Shown here: positions 24,801 to 34,900 of the stretch, piece after piece | Layout of the letters: each line of letters opens with the position of its first letter | Numbering within the stretch: position 1 is the stretch's first letter | Assembly: GCA_002633005.1 (NCBI GenBank) | Contig: NMRA01000026.1 | Location: 1,570,710-1,634,709, forward strand | Length of the DNA: 64,000 nt | Direction of reading: 5' to 3' | DNA from: Phoronis australis | Lineage: Eukaryota > Phoronida > Phoronidae | The notes under the pieces: generated by a model | Told to the model about the DNA's origin: nothing | The model's input: the letters and a program-made list of their open reading frames with translations, nothing else | Databases searched by the model: none | Translations under genes and position numbers: made by a program

Positions 24801-26627
24801 GAATCCTTTATAAATGACTATTTCTGTTTTTTACGCAGTTTCCCTAACATGCCACGCAGTATCTTCAACATACTAGCCAATCTTGGGGTCTTTTTGATAC
24901 ACGCATGATCGTTGTAATACCTGTAATACCTGTAATACCTGTCACGGACAGGATCATTGGGGATATGCTGGTGCATTAATCCCCTCCCCAGACCATCCCC
25001 GTGACAGCAGAAGGCGCAGAACTCCAGGGCTGACGTTGCCTGTAAGCATTTGATTAGACAGCACTCAGGCACGGCCCTTCTTGTGACTCTTCGCAGCATG
25101 GCCATAAATAATACCGGCTTCGAGCAGGCGGCTGCCATCATTGTAGTTATCATTCCTGCCGACAGGTGTCGCACTGTTATAATGGCTGTTACTCAAGATC
25201 AGCTGCCGCAAATGAACACCTCGTAAAAACGGTGAATGCATGAATAAAAAGAGCCTAATTGGTACGAGTAATACATTTTGGAACCACCATAATCACTATG
25301 AAGAGAGGATTCAGAAAATAGTAGTATCAAGTATGTATGTTAATGGAGACGGATTGTAAACAATAACCACTCGGTGTATTTTTAAGGATTTTACATGGAA
25401 GTTTATTGGTGTTAAACGATGACTTCAAGCGATAAGCTGACACCAGTAACCCGTGTTGTGAACTGCTGAACAGACTGTGTGTGAATCCGATGACTTCATT
25501 GTATAATTTCAACACCTCCGTCTGCCGTCAGGTAACGCAACCGTACGTGTCGCTATGGAGTAGAACTACTCGATCTAAATTGATACAAATTAGGTCGTTG
25601 GGTGGCATGCTCCTTTAACATTTGCAATACCTTGAATTTGTCACCGCACTAGACAGTGTCACGGCACTAGTCGGATATAATGGACCCTAACTTATTCCAA
25701 ATAAATCCACTAAATATAGGTCTAAATGAATGATTTTGGTATTGTTGCATTCCTCAGACATCTGGCTATCCATACAAATCCTTTTCACGACCCTCAATTA
25801 CTCTAGTCTATAACTACGCCATTCTGAACTTGGTACACTTTAGCGTTAGCCACGCGCATTGTGAAATCAGCAGCCATTTCAGGGAACTTACTATATGTAG
25901 CGCCATCTATCGGCGATTTGCTACAACACGCGCTGTTCCTTTTTCATCAGACAACATGGACGACGATAACATGACGATGACAGATACGATCGTGAGAGAG
26001 ACGACGAAGGTGATGACGAGAGCAGATGATTAATAACGACTGACGTTAATAATATTGACGAAATCGACCAATGACGTTGACTGATGAAAAAGGAACAGCA
26101 CATGTTGTAGCAAATCGCCGATAGATGTCGCTAGATACAGTAAGTTCCCTGAAATGGCTGCCGATTTCACGAAGCGCGTGGCTAAAGTGGACCGAGTTCG
26201 GAACAGCGTAGCTATAGACTAGAGTAATTGAGGGTCGTGAAAATGATTTGTACGAATAGCCAGATGTCTGAGGAATGCAACGATACCAAAATCATTCATT
26301 TAGACCTACATTTAATGGATTTATTTGGAATAAGTTAGGGTCCATTATAACTAGTGCCCAGTGTCACCACCTGAACGGGGCTAGCACAGGCGGTAATCAC
26401 CCCCACAGATCGCCATACGCCGGAAACTTTTCCACAAATTATGCAGTGAGAAGAATCTTACCTCGACTTTCCCCTCTGTGCACGTCACGTGGTATGTAAA
26501 CGTCCCCGACTTCGCCGTACCTCTCAAATGTGCGTTTTAAAGTCTCCATAGATGTTCTGTATGAAACGTTATCTACCTTGAGACTCGTCATTCCTTCTGT
26601 ATTCGGCGGTGGACGTCCGTAGCTCAT
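12660..26627 (-). CDS. SRSF2: SRSF2 (SC35), complete gene, 3 coding exons
   Basis: Join 26627-26462, 19179-18975 and 12885-12660 on the minus strand: 597 bases, 198 residues plus stop (human is 221). SRSF2 is a nuclear SR protein that binds exonic enhancers and recruits the spliceosome. The N-terminus [17 protein letters not shown] is nearly that of vertebrates. The RRM spans about 14-92, with RNP2 LKVDNV at 16-21 and RNP1 RGFAFVRY at 55-62. A Gly/Arg hinge with [19 protein letters not shown] follows, and residues 125-198 are an RS domain with SRS/SKSRSP repeats for SR-kinase phosphorylation. Both introns are GT-AG with phases 1 and 2 that close exactly. Human SRSF2 has one coding intron at the ESRG/FAF position. 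The second intron, before the RS domain, is the difference. The introns are very large (7.3 and 6.1 kb) and repeat-filled. Confidence 0.95.
13375..15660. repeat. Tandem ~0.4-kb repeat array with CCACTAGGNGGC motifs
   Basis: In SRSF2 intron 2. At least five diverged units of about 360-470 bases follow each other. Recognisable landmarks recur: a CACTAGGGGGCACA block, TATAAATACACTT, TTTAGGAGATACAGCC, an AGGAGGCGC block, GATAGAGGGGTGGACG and an AGGTGGCGC block. Within units the CCACTAG-type blocks recur about every 140-150 bases in one orientation. Exact CCASYAGRKGGCRS matches are at 14173-14186, 14561-14574, 15125-15138 and 15341-15354. Several more sites have one mismatch. Near 15293-15325 lies the inverted repeat GCGTCCACATA...TATGTGGGCGC, probably an element end. 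A reverse-oriented copy is at 40900-41415. Confidence 0.8.
15915..16824 (+). repeat. ~0.9-kb direct duplication, copy 1
   Basis: Nearly identical to 17546-18444 in the same orientation. Differences are scattered substitutions, an extra ~10-base segment near 16151 and a rearranged patch near 16565-16600. It lies in SRSF2 intron 2 and contains only short non-conserved ORFs. Confidence 0.9.
17546..18444 (+). repeat. ~0.9-kb direct duplication, copy 2
   Basis: The second copy of 15915-16824, starting immediately after a single N base at 17545. The coincidence of copy start and N suggests a scaffold join, so it may be an allelic duplicate retained by the assembler and not a true tandem duplication. 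Confidence 0.88.
18655..18720 (+). repeat. Short dispersed intronic repeat
   Basis: The pattern TTTTGGC.ACCTCAG.TTTCATTTGGTGA.CTGGGATTTT recurs at 20595-20660, with a weaker relative at about 19485-19550. All three lie in SRSF2 introns next to exon 2. Confidence 0.5.
18975..19179 (-). CDS. SRSF2: SRSF2 coding exon 2
   Basis: The acceptor TTGCTTTGTAG precedes GTTTTGCATTT and the donor is CG/GTTAGT. It encodes RNP1, the rest of the RRM and the glycine-rich hinge. It enters in phase 1 and leaves in phase 2. Confidence 0.93.
19870..20610. mobile_element. Inverted-repeat (fold-back) element
   Basis: The arms at about 19870-20060 and 20430-20610 are inverted relatives. The outer blocks CCCAAAATTTG, GGTAATTGTTTACAATATGA and CGACATTGACC match the reverse complement of 20540-20610, and the inner blocks share TTTGGTA.C, GCAACGTT and GCCATGTT. 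The TTATTGTTTACAAT core recurs in the arms of the 24487-25372 element, suggesting one family. No transposase is present. Confidence 0.6.
20834..21689 (+). repeat. ~0.86-kb direct duplication, copy 1 (ends at gap)
   Basis: Nearly identical to 23018-23871 and runs straight into the N gap. It contains TTAAAGGAGAATGCCACCC near its left side, a motif that recurs inverted at 25601-25619. The ends lack TG...CA, so it is not an obvious LTR. Confidence 0.88.
21690..22509. other. Assembly gap (820 N)
   Basis: A run of N with no sequence information, inside SRSF2 intron 1. Apparent long open frames across it are artefacts. Confidence 1.
23018..23871 (+). repeat. ~0.86-kb direct duplication, copy 2
   Basis: A near-copy of 20834-21689 on the other side of the gap. 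A one-base difference in a T-run shifts the longest ORF between copies, which argues that the repeat is non-coding. Confidence 0.88.
24487..25372. mobile_element. Inverted-repeat (fold-back) element, ~0.9 kb
   Basis: The left arm (about 24487-24720) and right arm (about 25145-25372) are inverted copies. Shared blocks are GGTTATTGTTTACAATCCG, CTCCATTAA.ATAC, ATACTACTATTTTCTGAATC, CCAAAATGTATTACT and GCGACACCTGTCGGCAGGA. The interior (24760-25140) holds a three-fold GTAATACCT microrepeat at 24917-24941 and a short ORF with no recognised homology. It lies in SRSF2 intron 1. Confidence 0.72.
25656..26370. mobile_element. Large inverted repeat: 295-bp arms, 130-bp loop
   Basis: Arms 25656-25950 and 26081-26370 are inverted copies over nearly their whole length, for example TAATGGACCCTAACTTATTC against its complement, and TTTCAGGGAACTTACT with its partner. 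The loop (25951-26080) is rich in GACGA/TGACG triplet-like sequence. It ends less than 100 bases from SRSF2 exon 1, inside intron 1, so transcripts through it could form a long hairpin next to the first 5' splice site. Confidence 0.85.
26462..26627 (-). CDS. SRSF2: SRSF2 coding exon 1
   Basis: Starts at ATG 26627-26625 and ends after GAAAGTCGAG with donor GTAAGA. It encodes residues 1-55 and the first base of Gly56 (phase 1), including RNP2. The exon-intron boundary falls at ESRG, the same place as in vertebrate SRSF2. Confidence 0.95.
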
Positions 26628-26722
26628 TCTGAAATAATCAGTCAGGAATATGTTTAATTAAAACAGGCAAGTCGTCCAACACGCTTCGAAGAAACAAAAT
26701 GGCGTCAAGGTGTTCGACCCGC

Positions 26723-26767
26723 TGGTTCTCTGCCTGCCGCTAGGCGGTAGCGGCACGCGGGGAACCA
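26723..26767. promoter_or_regulatory. GC-rich inverted repeat upstream of SRSF2
   Basis: Two 20-base arms, TGGTTCTCTGCCTGCCGCTA and TAGCGGCACGCGGGGAACCA, are inverted with a few mismatches around a 5-base loop, about 100 bases upstream of the SRSF2 ATG. It could be 5' UTR structure or promoter. Its function is not shown. Confidence 0.5.
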
Positions 26768-26795
26768 GTTAACCAGGGTCCCGGGCCTCACAAGC

Positions 26796-26807
26796 TGACG
26801 TCACGTG
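26796..26807. promoter_or_regulatory. CRE overlapping an E-box, SRSF2 promoter
   Basis: TGACGTCA (26796-26803), the perfect CREB/ATF palindrome, overlaps CACGTG (26802-26807), the bHLH-ZIP E-box, about 170 bases upstream of the SRSF2 ATG in a GC-rich stretch. Position and perfection make a regulatory role plausible, but binding is inferred only. Confidence 0.45.
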
Positions 26808-26824
26808 GGTGTAGGAGACTAGCC

Positions 26825-26978
26825 TCCCGTTCAGTAACGCTAGGACCTCGCTAAAAAGCAAGACTTCGCGAAATTACGTGAGATATTGCCGTGCATTTTA
26901 AATAAGAACACGTGACTTTGACTAGGTTTTAGCTAGGTCCTAGCGTCGGTAGGTCCTAGCGTCTACTGAACGCACGCT
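26825..26978. mobile_element. Short ~150-bp inverted-repeat element
   Basis: CGTTCAGTAACGCTAGGACC near 26829 is matched in inverted form by GGTCCTAGCGTCTACTGAACG near 26952-26974. The interior repeats TAGGTCCTAGCG. It has the shape of a MITE sitting just upstream of the SRSF2 promoter palindromes. Confidence 0.5.
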
Positions 26979-29335
26979 AGGAACCAGTGAGAGTGTACGA
27001 AGTCTCGTTCGGGGTGGGTGATCTTATCTGCCTTTTGGCGAAGTGGGCAAAAAGGTTCGCCTCAAAAGTCGAAAATCAAGAAAACGAGACAAAAGTCCAC
27101 TAAAAAGGCACTGAGGAACTATAATAGGCAAAATTCGACCGAAAATTTATATCATGCACAATTCACGCGCACTGCAGCTCGTATAAATAAAGTCTCCAGT
27201 TAGGAGTTGGCCCGTTTTTATCCTACAACCCCAAGAAAGCGTTATCTCAAACCATCAAAAACTCAGGTACACTCCAAGTCTTCATGGGCTCACTCCGGCA
27301 TCCGACCACGCCCATGGGGCGGCGAGTCGCCGGGGCGATCGACTGCAGGGCGTCGGTGATCATATCTGCCATAACTAGTAGTAGTTTACTTAAAAACAAC
27401 ATTTTTAAACTCAATATTTCAAGAAAATAACTTTTACAATGTTTTTCAGCAAGAAAATTAATATGTTGAAGTTTTCGATTATAATTCACGTGGTGCGCGC
27501 CGTTGATCCCATCCATGCCACAAGTGCACCACGTATGGCAAGCGCGTGCAGGCCGCGGTGACTAGCTAGCCTGTAGGAGGCTCAGGCTGCCCGGCTGGAC
27601 CCAAATAACAGAATTGCCCATCACTCAGTGTCACTTCCATCCCCTGGTCGTCAATTTCATACCCGACTCCGCCATATAGGCGTGCAATTATTTGAGAGCT
27701 GACGCCGCGTTCGGAAGCGGTGTCACCGCCTTCAGTTAATTAAGACAAAAAACAAAAAGAAATACGTGCATTATATATCCGTTTGCAAGTTGAGTTGTTA
27801 CTCTGTAAGTTTATTTTAAGTAATGCAAATGAATTTTGATTTTGAGCAACCGAGGTTGCACATTTCTTGTTTGTTGAACTGAATTACACTTATCCCTCCC
27901 CCAAAAAATTACTTCGACCGGTCATCTGTCGTGGTGACCAACACAGCAAGTGTTGCCTGAAAACTTGAGGCGTTTCAAGTTTCATAAATGCTTCCCCATG
28001 ATGTCCAAGAACACAGAAAAGACAAAAAACGTCGTTTGTATTCCAGTCTTAGGACTTACAAATATTTTCTTATGAAAACTATGCAATTGCCCGGCTCCTG
28101 GCGACATCCCGCTAGATCCGCCATTGTATAACCATGGACGGCGCACCATAGGGAACTGGGGGGCTATAGCCCCCTCCCCCACTTTTTTCAGTGCTGCGCC
28201 GCCCATAATAACGCCACTAATAATGCTCTTGAAATTTGCCAATCCATCATCAGGCTTCCGATTCAGCACCTAGTATGCTCTCATGCAGTCTGTCTTGGTC
28301 GTTTGGGGAGTTTGTCTTCGATCATGCTGTGATACACTTTATTGTGATCGGGAAGTTGAATTTTCTATCCATATCTGATTGCGGCTCTCGTGGATAGTTA
28401 AACCAAGGTCGCCAATTTCATTTTGCAGTCAACGCGGCTCCCGTAACGTTTTTCCCGCGTTCAGTACATAGAATGTTGCACTATAGGACATTTTTTCGTT
28501 TTGCCCAAAAATTTGATTGAGAAATTTTTAGGGGGCGCGACAAACACAACTAGCAAAAGCAGGTCAGCATGCCGTTTTCAGGGCTTGTGCGGACATTTCC
28601 ATTTTAAGACTGTGGTTGCTCCCTCATGTATGGGCCTACTACGACATCCTAGATCGGCCAGGGATATATTTTTACCCGAAAAGACTTCCTCGATCGAGAC
28701 ACTCCGCGAATGATTACGTGGAACTCAGTGAGTCCCTGAACCTTAAAGTAAGAATTTCCAATGAAAGTGACCGCTGTGAGAGCAGCAGGAACCCAGACTG
28801 TCATAAACGGGGTACACCTCGACACTGAATTCGCGGGCGATCTTAACTCTAATACTGCATGCGCGCACCCAAGTCCACTGAAAAGGCACAGGCGCACAGT
28901 GAAGGTGGTATCCCGTTCTTTTTTTAGTCCCCCCACTTTTTTGTCAGCAAAAGGTTCCAATATCGCCAGAAATTCGAGCCCCCATATCAAAGGCTGGGTG
29001 TGGGCATGTACTGCGAGCCAGTATGCGGCCAAAAGTCGAGGTTACACGGTAGGCCAACTCCAAGTACTGGATTGGCCCCAAGGCCAGATTTACCGGCACA
29101 TTTCGAATTTCCGGACTACCGCGCAAAAAGGGTTCTACCCTGATAGGACCGACACAGTAACAGAACGTTTTGAAACTCGCCCTGGAAAACTATAGGATAC
29201 ATCGATTTGGAGTACCCTAACCCATGTTCATTTGTAAGGGGTTCCCATGAAAAATGTCATTTTTGCTGGGATTAGTTTCACAAAGTTGAATCTAACCCTC
29301 CTGTAAGCCTTGTTTTTTTTTCAACTGAGTTAAGC
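26979..29335. other. SRSF2-MFSD11 spacer, first part
   Basis: Patchy GC content with a GC-rich island near 27285-27370 and 27500-27600. A minus-strand frame at 27516-27247 includes a plausible acceptor (TTATGGCAG) followed by a GC-rich open stretch ending at a stop, but it is unrecognised and weak. Frames of 127-144 codons at 28649-29195 overlap on opposite strands and look like chance or old transposon DNA. Confidence 0.3.
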
Positions 29336-29866
29336 CTACTGGACGAGATTATAAGAAAATGATAGGTCTCGCATTTCGAGAACCAGTTTTCTCAACTGAA
29401 TGACAGACATGGTGAGCATTGTAGTTCGCCAGGACGTCGGAAGGCATACTTTCGAAAGGAATTTTGTCGGAAAACGGCATCTTTTTATAACTTTACTTTT
29501 GTCATAAAGGGCGACATCAGTTTCGTATATGAAAACTGGTACCGAATCAGTAATAATCTCTGAGCGGCACATACGACGGTACTGCATACCTCTTCTAACA
29601 AGTGCTCCTGGGAGGGCAAACTCTGCCCACTCCTCACCAAGACTTTTGTCCGGCCACCCCGGCCGGCTGGTCGTCGCCGAGGTTTCAATTGCCCCTTTTT
29701 GTCGGGCGCTGCAAATTATTCGACCATAGGGGCCAAGTGCCACCTGATTCCAGCGGCCATGGATACAGAATAGTAACCTAAGCGAGTTGCCAAGTTCGCT
29801 ATCGATAAAACCAATACTGAATGCCCCGTTATACCAAACTGTTTCTAGAACGTCCGAGACAGTCAT
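29336..29866 (-). CDS. Unrecognised 176-residue ORF
   Basis: An uninterrupted frame from ATG at 29866 to TAG. GC content is higher than the surroundings and codon usage looks coding. The product is basic and mixed, with GPYGRIICSARQKG, PGWPDKSLGEEWAEF and a Ser/Leu-rich C-terminus. I see no signal peptide, transmembrane segment or known motif. The dispersed repeat at 29915-30125 sits just upstream, which suggests a transposon-borne or captured gene. It could equally be an isolated exon or chance. Confidence 0.3.
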   Translation of the reverse strand: MTVSDVLETVWYNGAFSIGFIDSELGNSLRLLFCIHGRWNQVALGPYGRIICSARQKGAIETSATTSRPGWPDKSLGEEWAEFALPGALVRRGMQYRRMCRSEIITDSVPVFIYETDVALYDKSKVIKRCRFPTKFLSKVCLPTSWRTTMLTMSVIQLRKLVLEMRDLSFSYNLVQ

Positions 29867-29914
29867 AACATCTCCATGAGGACCGGCTTGGGAATCGGAG
29901 TAAGCCTTGAAGAG

Positions 29915-30125
29915 TCATGAAACTCAAAGGCTCGCCAAAAATAACTTTTAAAGAATTCTCGAAGAACGTATCATCTCGCAACGTCTAATATTCACTTTCC
30001 CATGTGATGAATTTCCACGAAAAGCATAAAGTTAATACGCGCGAAGGAAAATCTGTGTAGTCACCACATACTTTCTAATCTTCCTCCCACTTATCATAAA
30101 TGTGCGCGCTCACAGTCATTCGACA
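29915..30125. repeat. Dispersed repeat, copy 2
   Basis: Diverged copy of 425-655 in the same orientation, 50 bases upstream of the 176-codon minus-strand ORF. Confidence 0.5.
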
Positions 30126-30450
30126 AACAGCTAACTCACAAGAACGATAGTGCTGGTGTAACGCGCAGAACACTGGCATAATACTCGTGTGTGATTGCAC
30201 TCCGAACGTGAGGTCGACACCCCTGATAGGTAAGCCAGGGAACATTACAGCATCCTGTCGTTCAGTAACTTTTCCAGACGTGAGGGGTGCTGAACGTGCG
30301 ATAATATCTGGCTTACCTTAACTTTCATTTTTATCAGCCCACCCCAGTCAGGCTAGATACGATCTGATCGGAGATTAGAGCAATTATCAAACAAAAGAGC
30401 ACAGGCCCTCCAACCATCAACGCCAGAATGGAGTTAATTGGCTACGGGGG

Positions 30451-30496
30451 GTAAACTTCCCAACTTGTTGTTGGGCTATACAATCGAACAAGTTGG
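30451..30496. repeat. Short hairpin
   Basis: CCCAACTTGTT and AACAAGTTGGG are perfect inverted arms separated by about 20 bases. Possibly the end of a small element. No terminator role is implied in this eukaryotic context. Confidence 0.5.
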
Positions 30497-31845
30497 GAGC
30501 AACGGGATGTCGCCGTCACGAGCAAGAGATTTCCCAGTGCATTTTTGAATATATTTGAATACTACGATACATTTGTCACTAATTTTAAACATCAGTTGCC
30601 TCTTCAGTAACTTTTAGCTGCTTTTGAAGTCGCAATTGTTTTGTTTACATAAAGTGTCAAAGGTCACATTTTCTTTATAAAGGAATCGTGTTACGTCTAT
30701 GTCTTGCCACTGATACCTAATATAAGGAGACGTGCTTTGCCTCACGGGAGAAAATCGACAATGGCATACCATCGTCTTGCCGGTTCTAAGGGGCCGGATC
30801 CGGCAGTGAAGATCGATGTATAATAAGCCCCGGATGATAGGCACTGACCTTCAGCGAATTATACTAGAAATTGTCCTACACATATATAGACCAATGAATG
30901 CATTTGCGAGTGTGGTATTGTGTGGGACAATACCTTATTAAGTATTTAATTTAGTCTTTTTTTCCAAGCTGGCATTTATTTGAGAAAACTTCATTTCAAA
31001 TGAGAACGCTTTTTAAATTTTAACTCCCCGACCTGTGTAAACATGTACATTTCACCGTGAGTTGACTAAGAAATCGAATTCGGCCTTTCGCTCCCATTAG
31101 AAATAAATAGGTTTTTCCAAAATCCCGGCTTACGCCGTGGCAGATTTCACTGCTGTCAATAGGCGACTGATGAGCCACATGCGCCGCTTATTTCCGAATT
31201 CGCAATTTACGGTTGGCCAACCCCAATAAGATTTGAAGCGTTTTTTGAGTTACTGCCCATGCTGGTAACGGAAATAGAATCTTATAACGTTAAAGAATAT
31301 CAAAGACTAAGAGAACGCGTCTGTGAAAAAGGAAATCAATTTTCAACGGTTAGTGGAGGGCGCGGGTCGGAACAGTGAGGGCGAAATGCAACTTGAAATA
31401 AAAGTTACAAAATAATTGGTTTGATCAAAACATCAATCTAAATTTGTTTTTTTTGTTACACCAAAGCAGTTTTATAGCCACTATACTAAAGTCCAATAAA
31501 TTGAGAAGTAGCCTATCAGGCATGTTAATTTTTGTGCCGCCGGGGCTGAGGCCCGAGTGTTTTAACATTATTACTCTATTATAAGCATGTTTCATTCAAT
31601 TTTATTCGCTGTATTTTGACAACAGCAAATTTTTATGGGGGTGTAGTGTACTGACGCCCTTGTATGCCTGCTAAATGCTCCACTGCCTAACTTCTGGCCA
31701 CTGAAACCGCCGCGGCGACCGCCGGGACACTGACCACTGCCTAGCCAGAAATGGCCACCTTGCGTCGAAAGTTAACGGTTATCAGCGGAGATCAACGAAC
31801 AACGTTATAAACAAAAGTCATGTGATATGCTGCCAACAATCCAAA

Positions 31846-31944
31846 ATGGCAGGTGCTTGTGATTTGCGCTTGTTCAACGTTATAATTCTTGGAGTTGCTT
31901 TCATGCTCATTTTTACGGCGTTCCAGACAAGTTCTTTAGTACAG
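31846..31944 (+). CDS. MFSD11: MFSD11 exon 1
   Basis: 33 codons from ATG to donor CAG/GTAACA, phase 0. Encodes the first membrane helix (FNVIILGVAFMLIFTAF). Confidence 0.93.
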
Positions 31945-34900
31945 GTAACATTACAGTGGACATTCCCTTTCTGAGTTACTGATTTGTTTTAAGACTTGAG
32001 CAGTCGCAGCCGTGGAATAGCTTGCCGGGTTACATTACATCAATCATCATGTGGATAATTTCTCGTTTGCACAGGGTAAAGCCTGCAATATGGCATAGGC
32101 ATATGGAGAACAGTTTTAACTTAAGTTACTACATTTTAAACAGTACAAAAAGACTAAAAAGTTAATTTGTGTTGATCTTTACAAAGGACCACTTCCCAAA
32201 GGAATGTTGGTTTTAAATATTAATACCTGTTTTCATTACTTTATTTTACACTCCTGTCTTTGTCTACTTGCTATAAGTTTTACCTGTTAGGGTTGCTATC
32301 TTTTTATTTTGTGTTTAACCGAAGCATCAAAACAACTTAGAAGTTAGTTAATTGTGAACCCATCTCTAAGTTTTCCAGAGTACAGCTTCACTAAACATGT
32401 CACAGCAAATAACACTCCACGTGCCATTAGTTTAAGTTCAATCTTTATTAAAACTCATATCATAAAATATATACAAATGTGCAAATATGGTGATAGCCAA
32501 ACTGAAGATTTGGAACCTACGGACAATTTTGGTTGGAGTAACTACATAACTATTTTAGCTTTTCCTCAATCGTAAAAAATGATATCACAGCTCTTGCCCA
32601 GTGACCAACCTCATCCACTGCTTGCACTCTCTCGTTGGCTACTAAGCTAGCCATCTTAGTTGTCTTCACAGGTGTTCCATTACAACTACAAGCTAACTAT
32701 CAGAAATGGCGCATTTCCGCAAATAGCAGTTTTGTGGTTAGTGTACTACTCCTGGAGTAAAGTAGTTCGGCATACACTGGGCCATAAGCGATGTTTTAAA
32801 AGTTATTGATATCTAATTGAGTCACTGTGTGTTTTTCAAAGATGTTTCAATGTAGCTTAGTTGTATATTTAAAGAATGTTGGTTAATGCATTTTGAAAAT
32901 TCACCAGTATGTACAGGCAGAAGTGTTTACTACAGTTTATGGTCTGGTAATTACACTTAATTGGGTCTTACTCGCACCGGACAATGCGGTCATCGCAACT
33001 GAGTCTGACTCTGGTGCCGCGCTTTCTTTGATACCGGTAAAAGCCGCTCCAAAGAACGAGCAGTGAAAAGTCACGCATATATATAGAAATGAGTGACTTT
33101 TGTGTAAGCGTATTATTCACGGCATGATTGCCATTGACCCCTTCTCTTGACAATGACCATCATCTCTGATGCAGCCACCAGATGATGGAACTCCTACTGG
33201 AGCTTCATGGAAGCTTTTCGGCGAATTATGCCTCGCACTGACTAAAACATCAAAGTCACGTTGTTATAAACCCCTTTTGCGCATAGGAGGTGGTCGATGA
33301 CGAAGTATTTAATTCCTTCCAACTCGAACAAATACTCCTGTTATCAAATTTTTTTACGAGCAGTCCATCGTTCAGTTCCCAAAATTTGTAACTGACCATT
33401 TTTAACACTGTGCCCAGCAGTTGGCATGACATATGTATTCCCTAGCGTGCGCAGTGTGAAAATGGCGAGTTACCGATTTTGGAAACTGAATGAGGGACTG
33501 CTCAAAGAAAAAGTTTGATAAGAGGAGTATTTGTTTGAGTTGGAAGGAATTAAATACATCTATAACCATCTAAGGTCCCTCTAGTCTATGCGCAAAAGGT
33601 ATTTATAACAATGTGACTTTGATGTTTTAGTCAGTGCAAGGTATAATTCGCCGAAAAGCTTTTCGGCGAATTATACCTCACTGATTAAAACATCAAAGCT
33701 GTTGATGTCTTTAATTCCTTCCAACTCTAACAAATACTCCCGTAATCAAAGTTTTTCTTTGAGCAGTCCTTCGTTCACTGTTGTCCAAATCGGCAACTTG
33801 CCGTTGTTACACTGCGCGCTTTTCTGTTTTTATCGCGCCCGCTACTAGCGCACGCAAGGTTAAAATGGCCAGTTGCTAATTTGGGCATCTGAAAGAAAGA
33901 CTGCTTGAAGAAAAAGTTTGATTGTGGGAGTATTTTCCAGAGTACAGCTTTACCAAACATGTCACAGCAAACAAAACTCCACGTGCCATTAGTTCAAGTT
34001 CAGTGTTTATTAAAACTCATATCATAAAATATATACAAATGTGCAAATATGGTGATAGCCAAACTGAAGATTTGGAACCTACGGACAATTTTGGTTGGAG
34101 TAACTACATAACTATTTTAGCTTTTCCTCAATCGTAAAAAATGATATCACAGCTCTTGCCCACGGACCAACCTCATAACAACAGAGTGAGGCATAATTCG
34201 CCGAAAACCTTCTGGCGTATGGAGCTCCTGTAGGAGCCTCACCGTCTCTATTGGAGTCAGCTAGAGATGGTGGTCACTGTCTATGCTGTCTGGTGACATT
34301 CAAAATAGGCCGTGTTTGGCATAGGCCGTTATACCTACACGACCGTAGCCATAAGGCAAAGCCCACAGGAGGCATTATAAAACCACTTTTGTGACCACTT
34401 TTGGTTGTGGGGGCGATTTTGTGTTGATGTTTTTTATCACAAATCTTTTTGTGTGATAAAAGTAAAAAGTTCCCATATTTACACCACAGGCAATCTCATC
34501 AACCACTTTCCATAATGTACTATAATATGTAGATGGAATACAACTATACAAGAGCAATCTAATATGTCCAAGAAGCAGGCAAGTTCTTAGTGATTAAAAT
34601 TAATGGGATAGTTAAAAATGCACTTCAAATTGGCAATTGTAGCATTGATGGTTAACTTAATATTTGTTTTGTGAAGGCACAATCATTGAAAACAAATGGA
34701 ACCACATAGTTTATGCAATATGCCTTAAATTCCAAAGGCCACTGACTGATTAACAATTGTAGGCTACTGGAGATTGTGTTTCCAATGCCCTACTCAACGT
34801 AAGGTCGCATCAAATCAAAATAACAACATAAGTGGTGAGACATTCTGGTTAGGGTCGTGAAAGTAAATATTAGAACACATATTCTTGGATCAATTTCATG

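Larger units (their letters stand above)
33145..34285. mobile_element. Composite inverted-repeat element carrying a captured segment
   Basis: The outer arms at about 33145-33240 and 34190-34285 are inverted relatives (CTCCTACTGGAGCTTCATGG near the left, and GAGCTCCTGTAGGAG with GGCATAATTCGCCGAAAA at the right). Inside are two back-to-back fold-back units, 33213-33658 and 33659-34207, that meet at the 40-bp perfect palindrome 33639-33678. Each unit repeats the blocks TTTCGGCGAATTAT, ACATCAAAG, AATTCCTTCCAACTC and GAGCAGTC. The right unit has part of its second arm replaced by the 244-bp copy at 33933-34176. No transposase is visible. Confidence 0.75.

Noticed and set aside
28649-29195. Overlapping frames of 127 and 144 codons on opposite strands
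   Set aside because: Neither has recognisable motifs or splice sites. Opposing open frames here reflect locally higher GC content.
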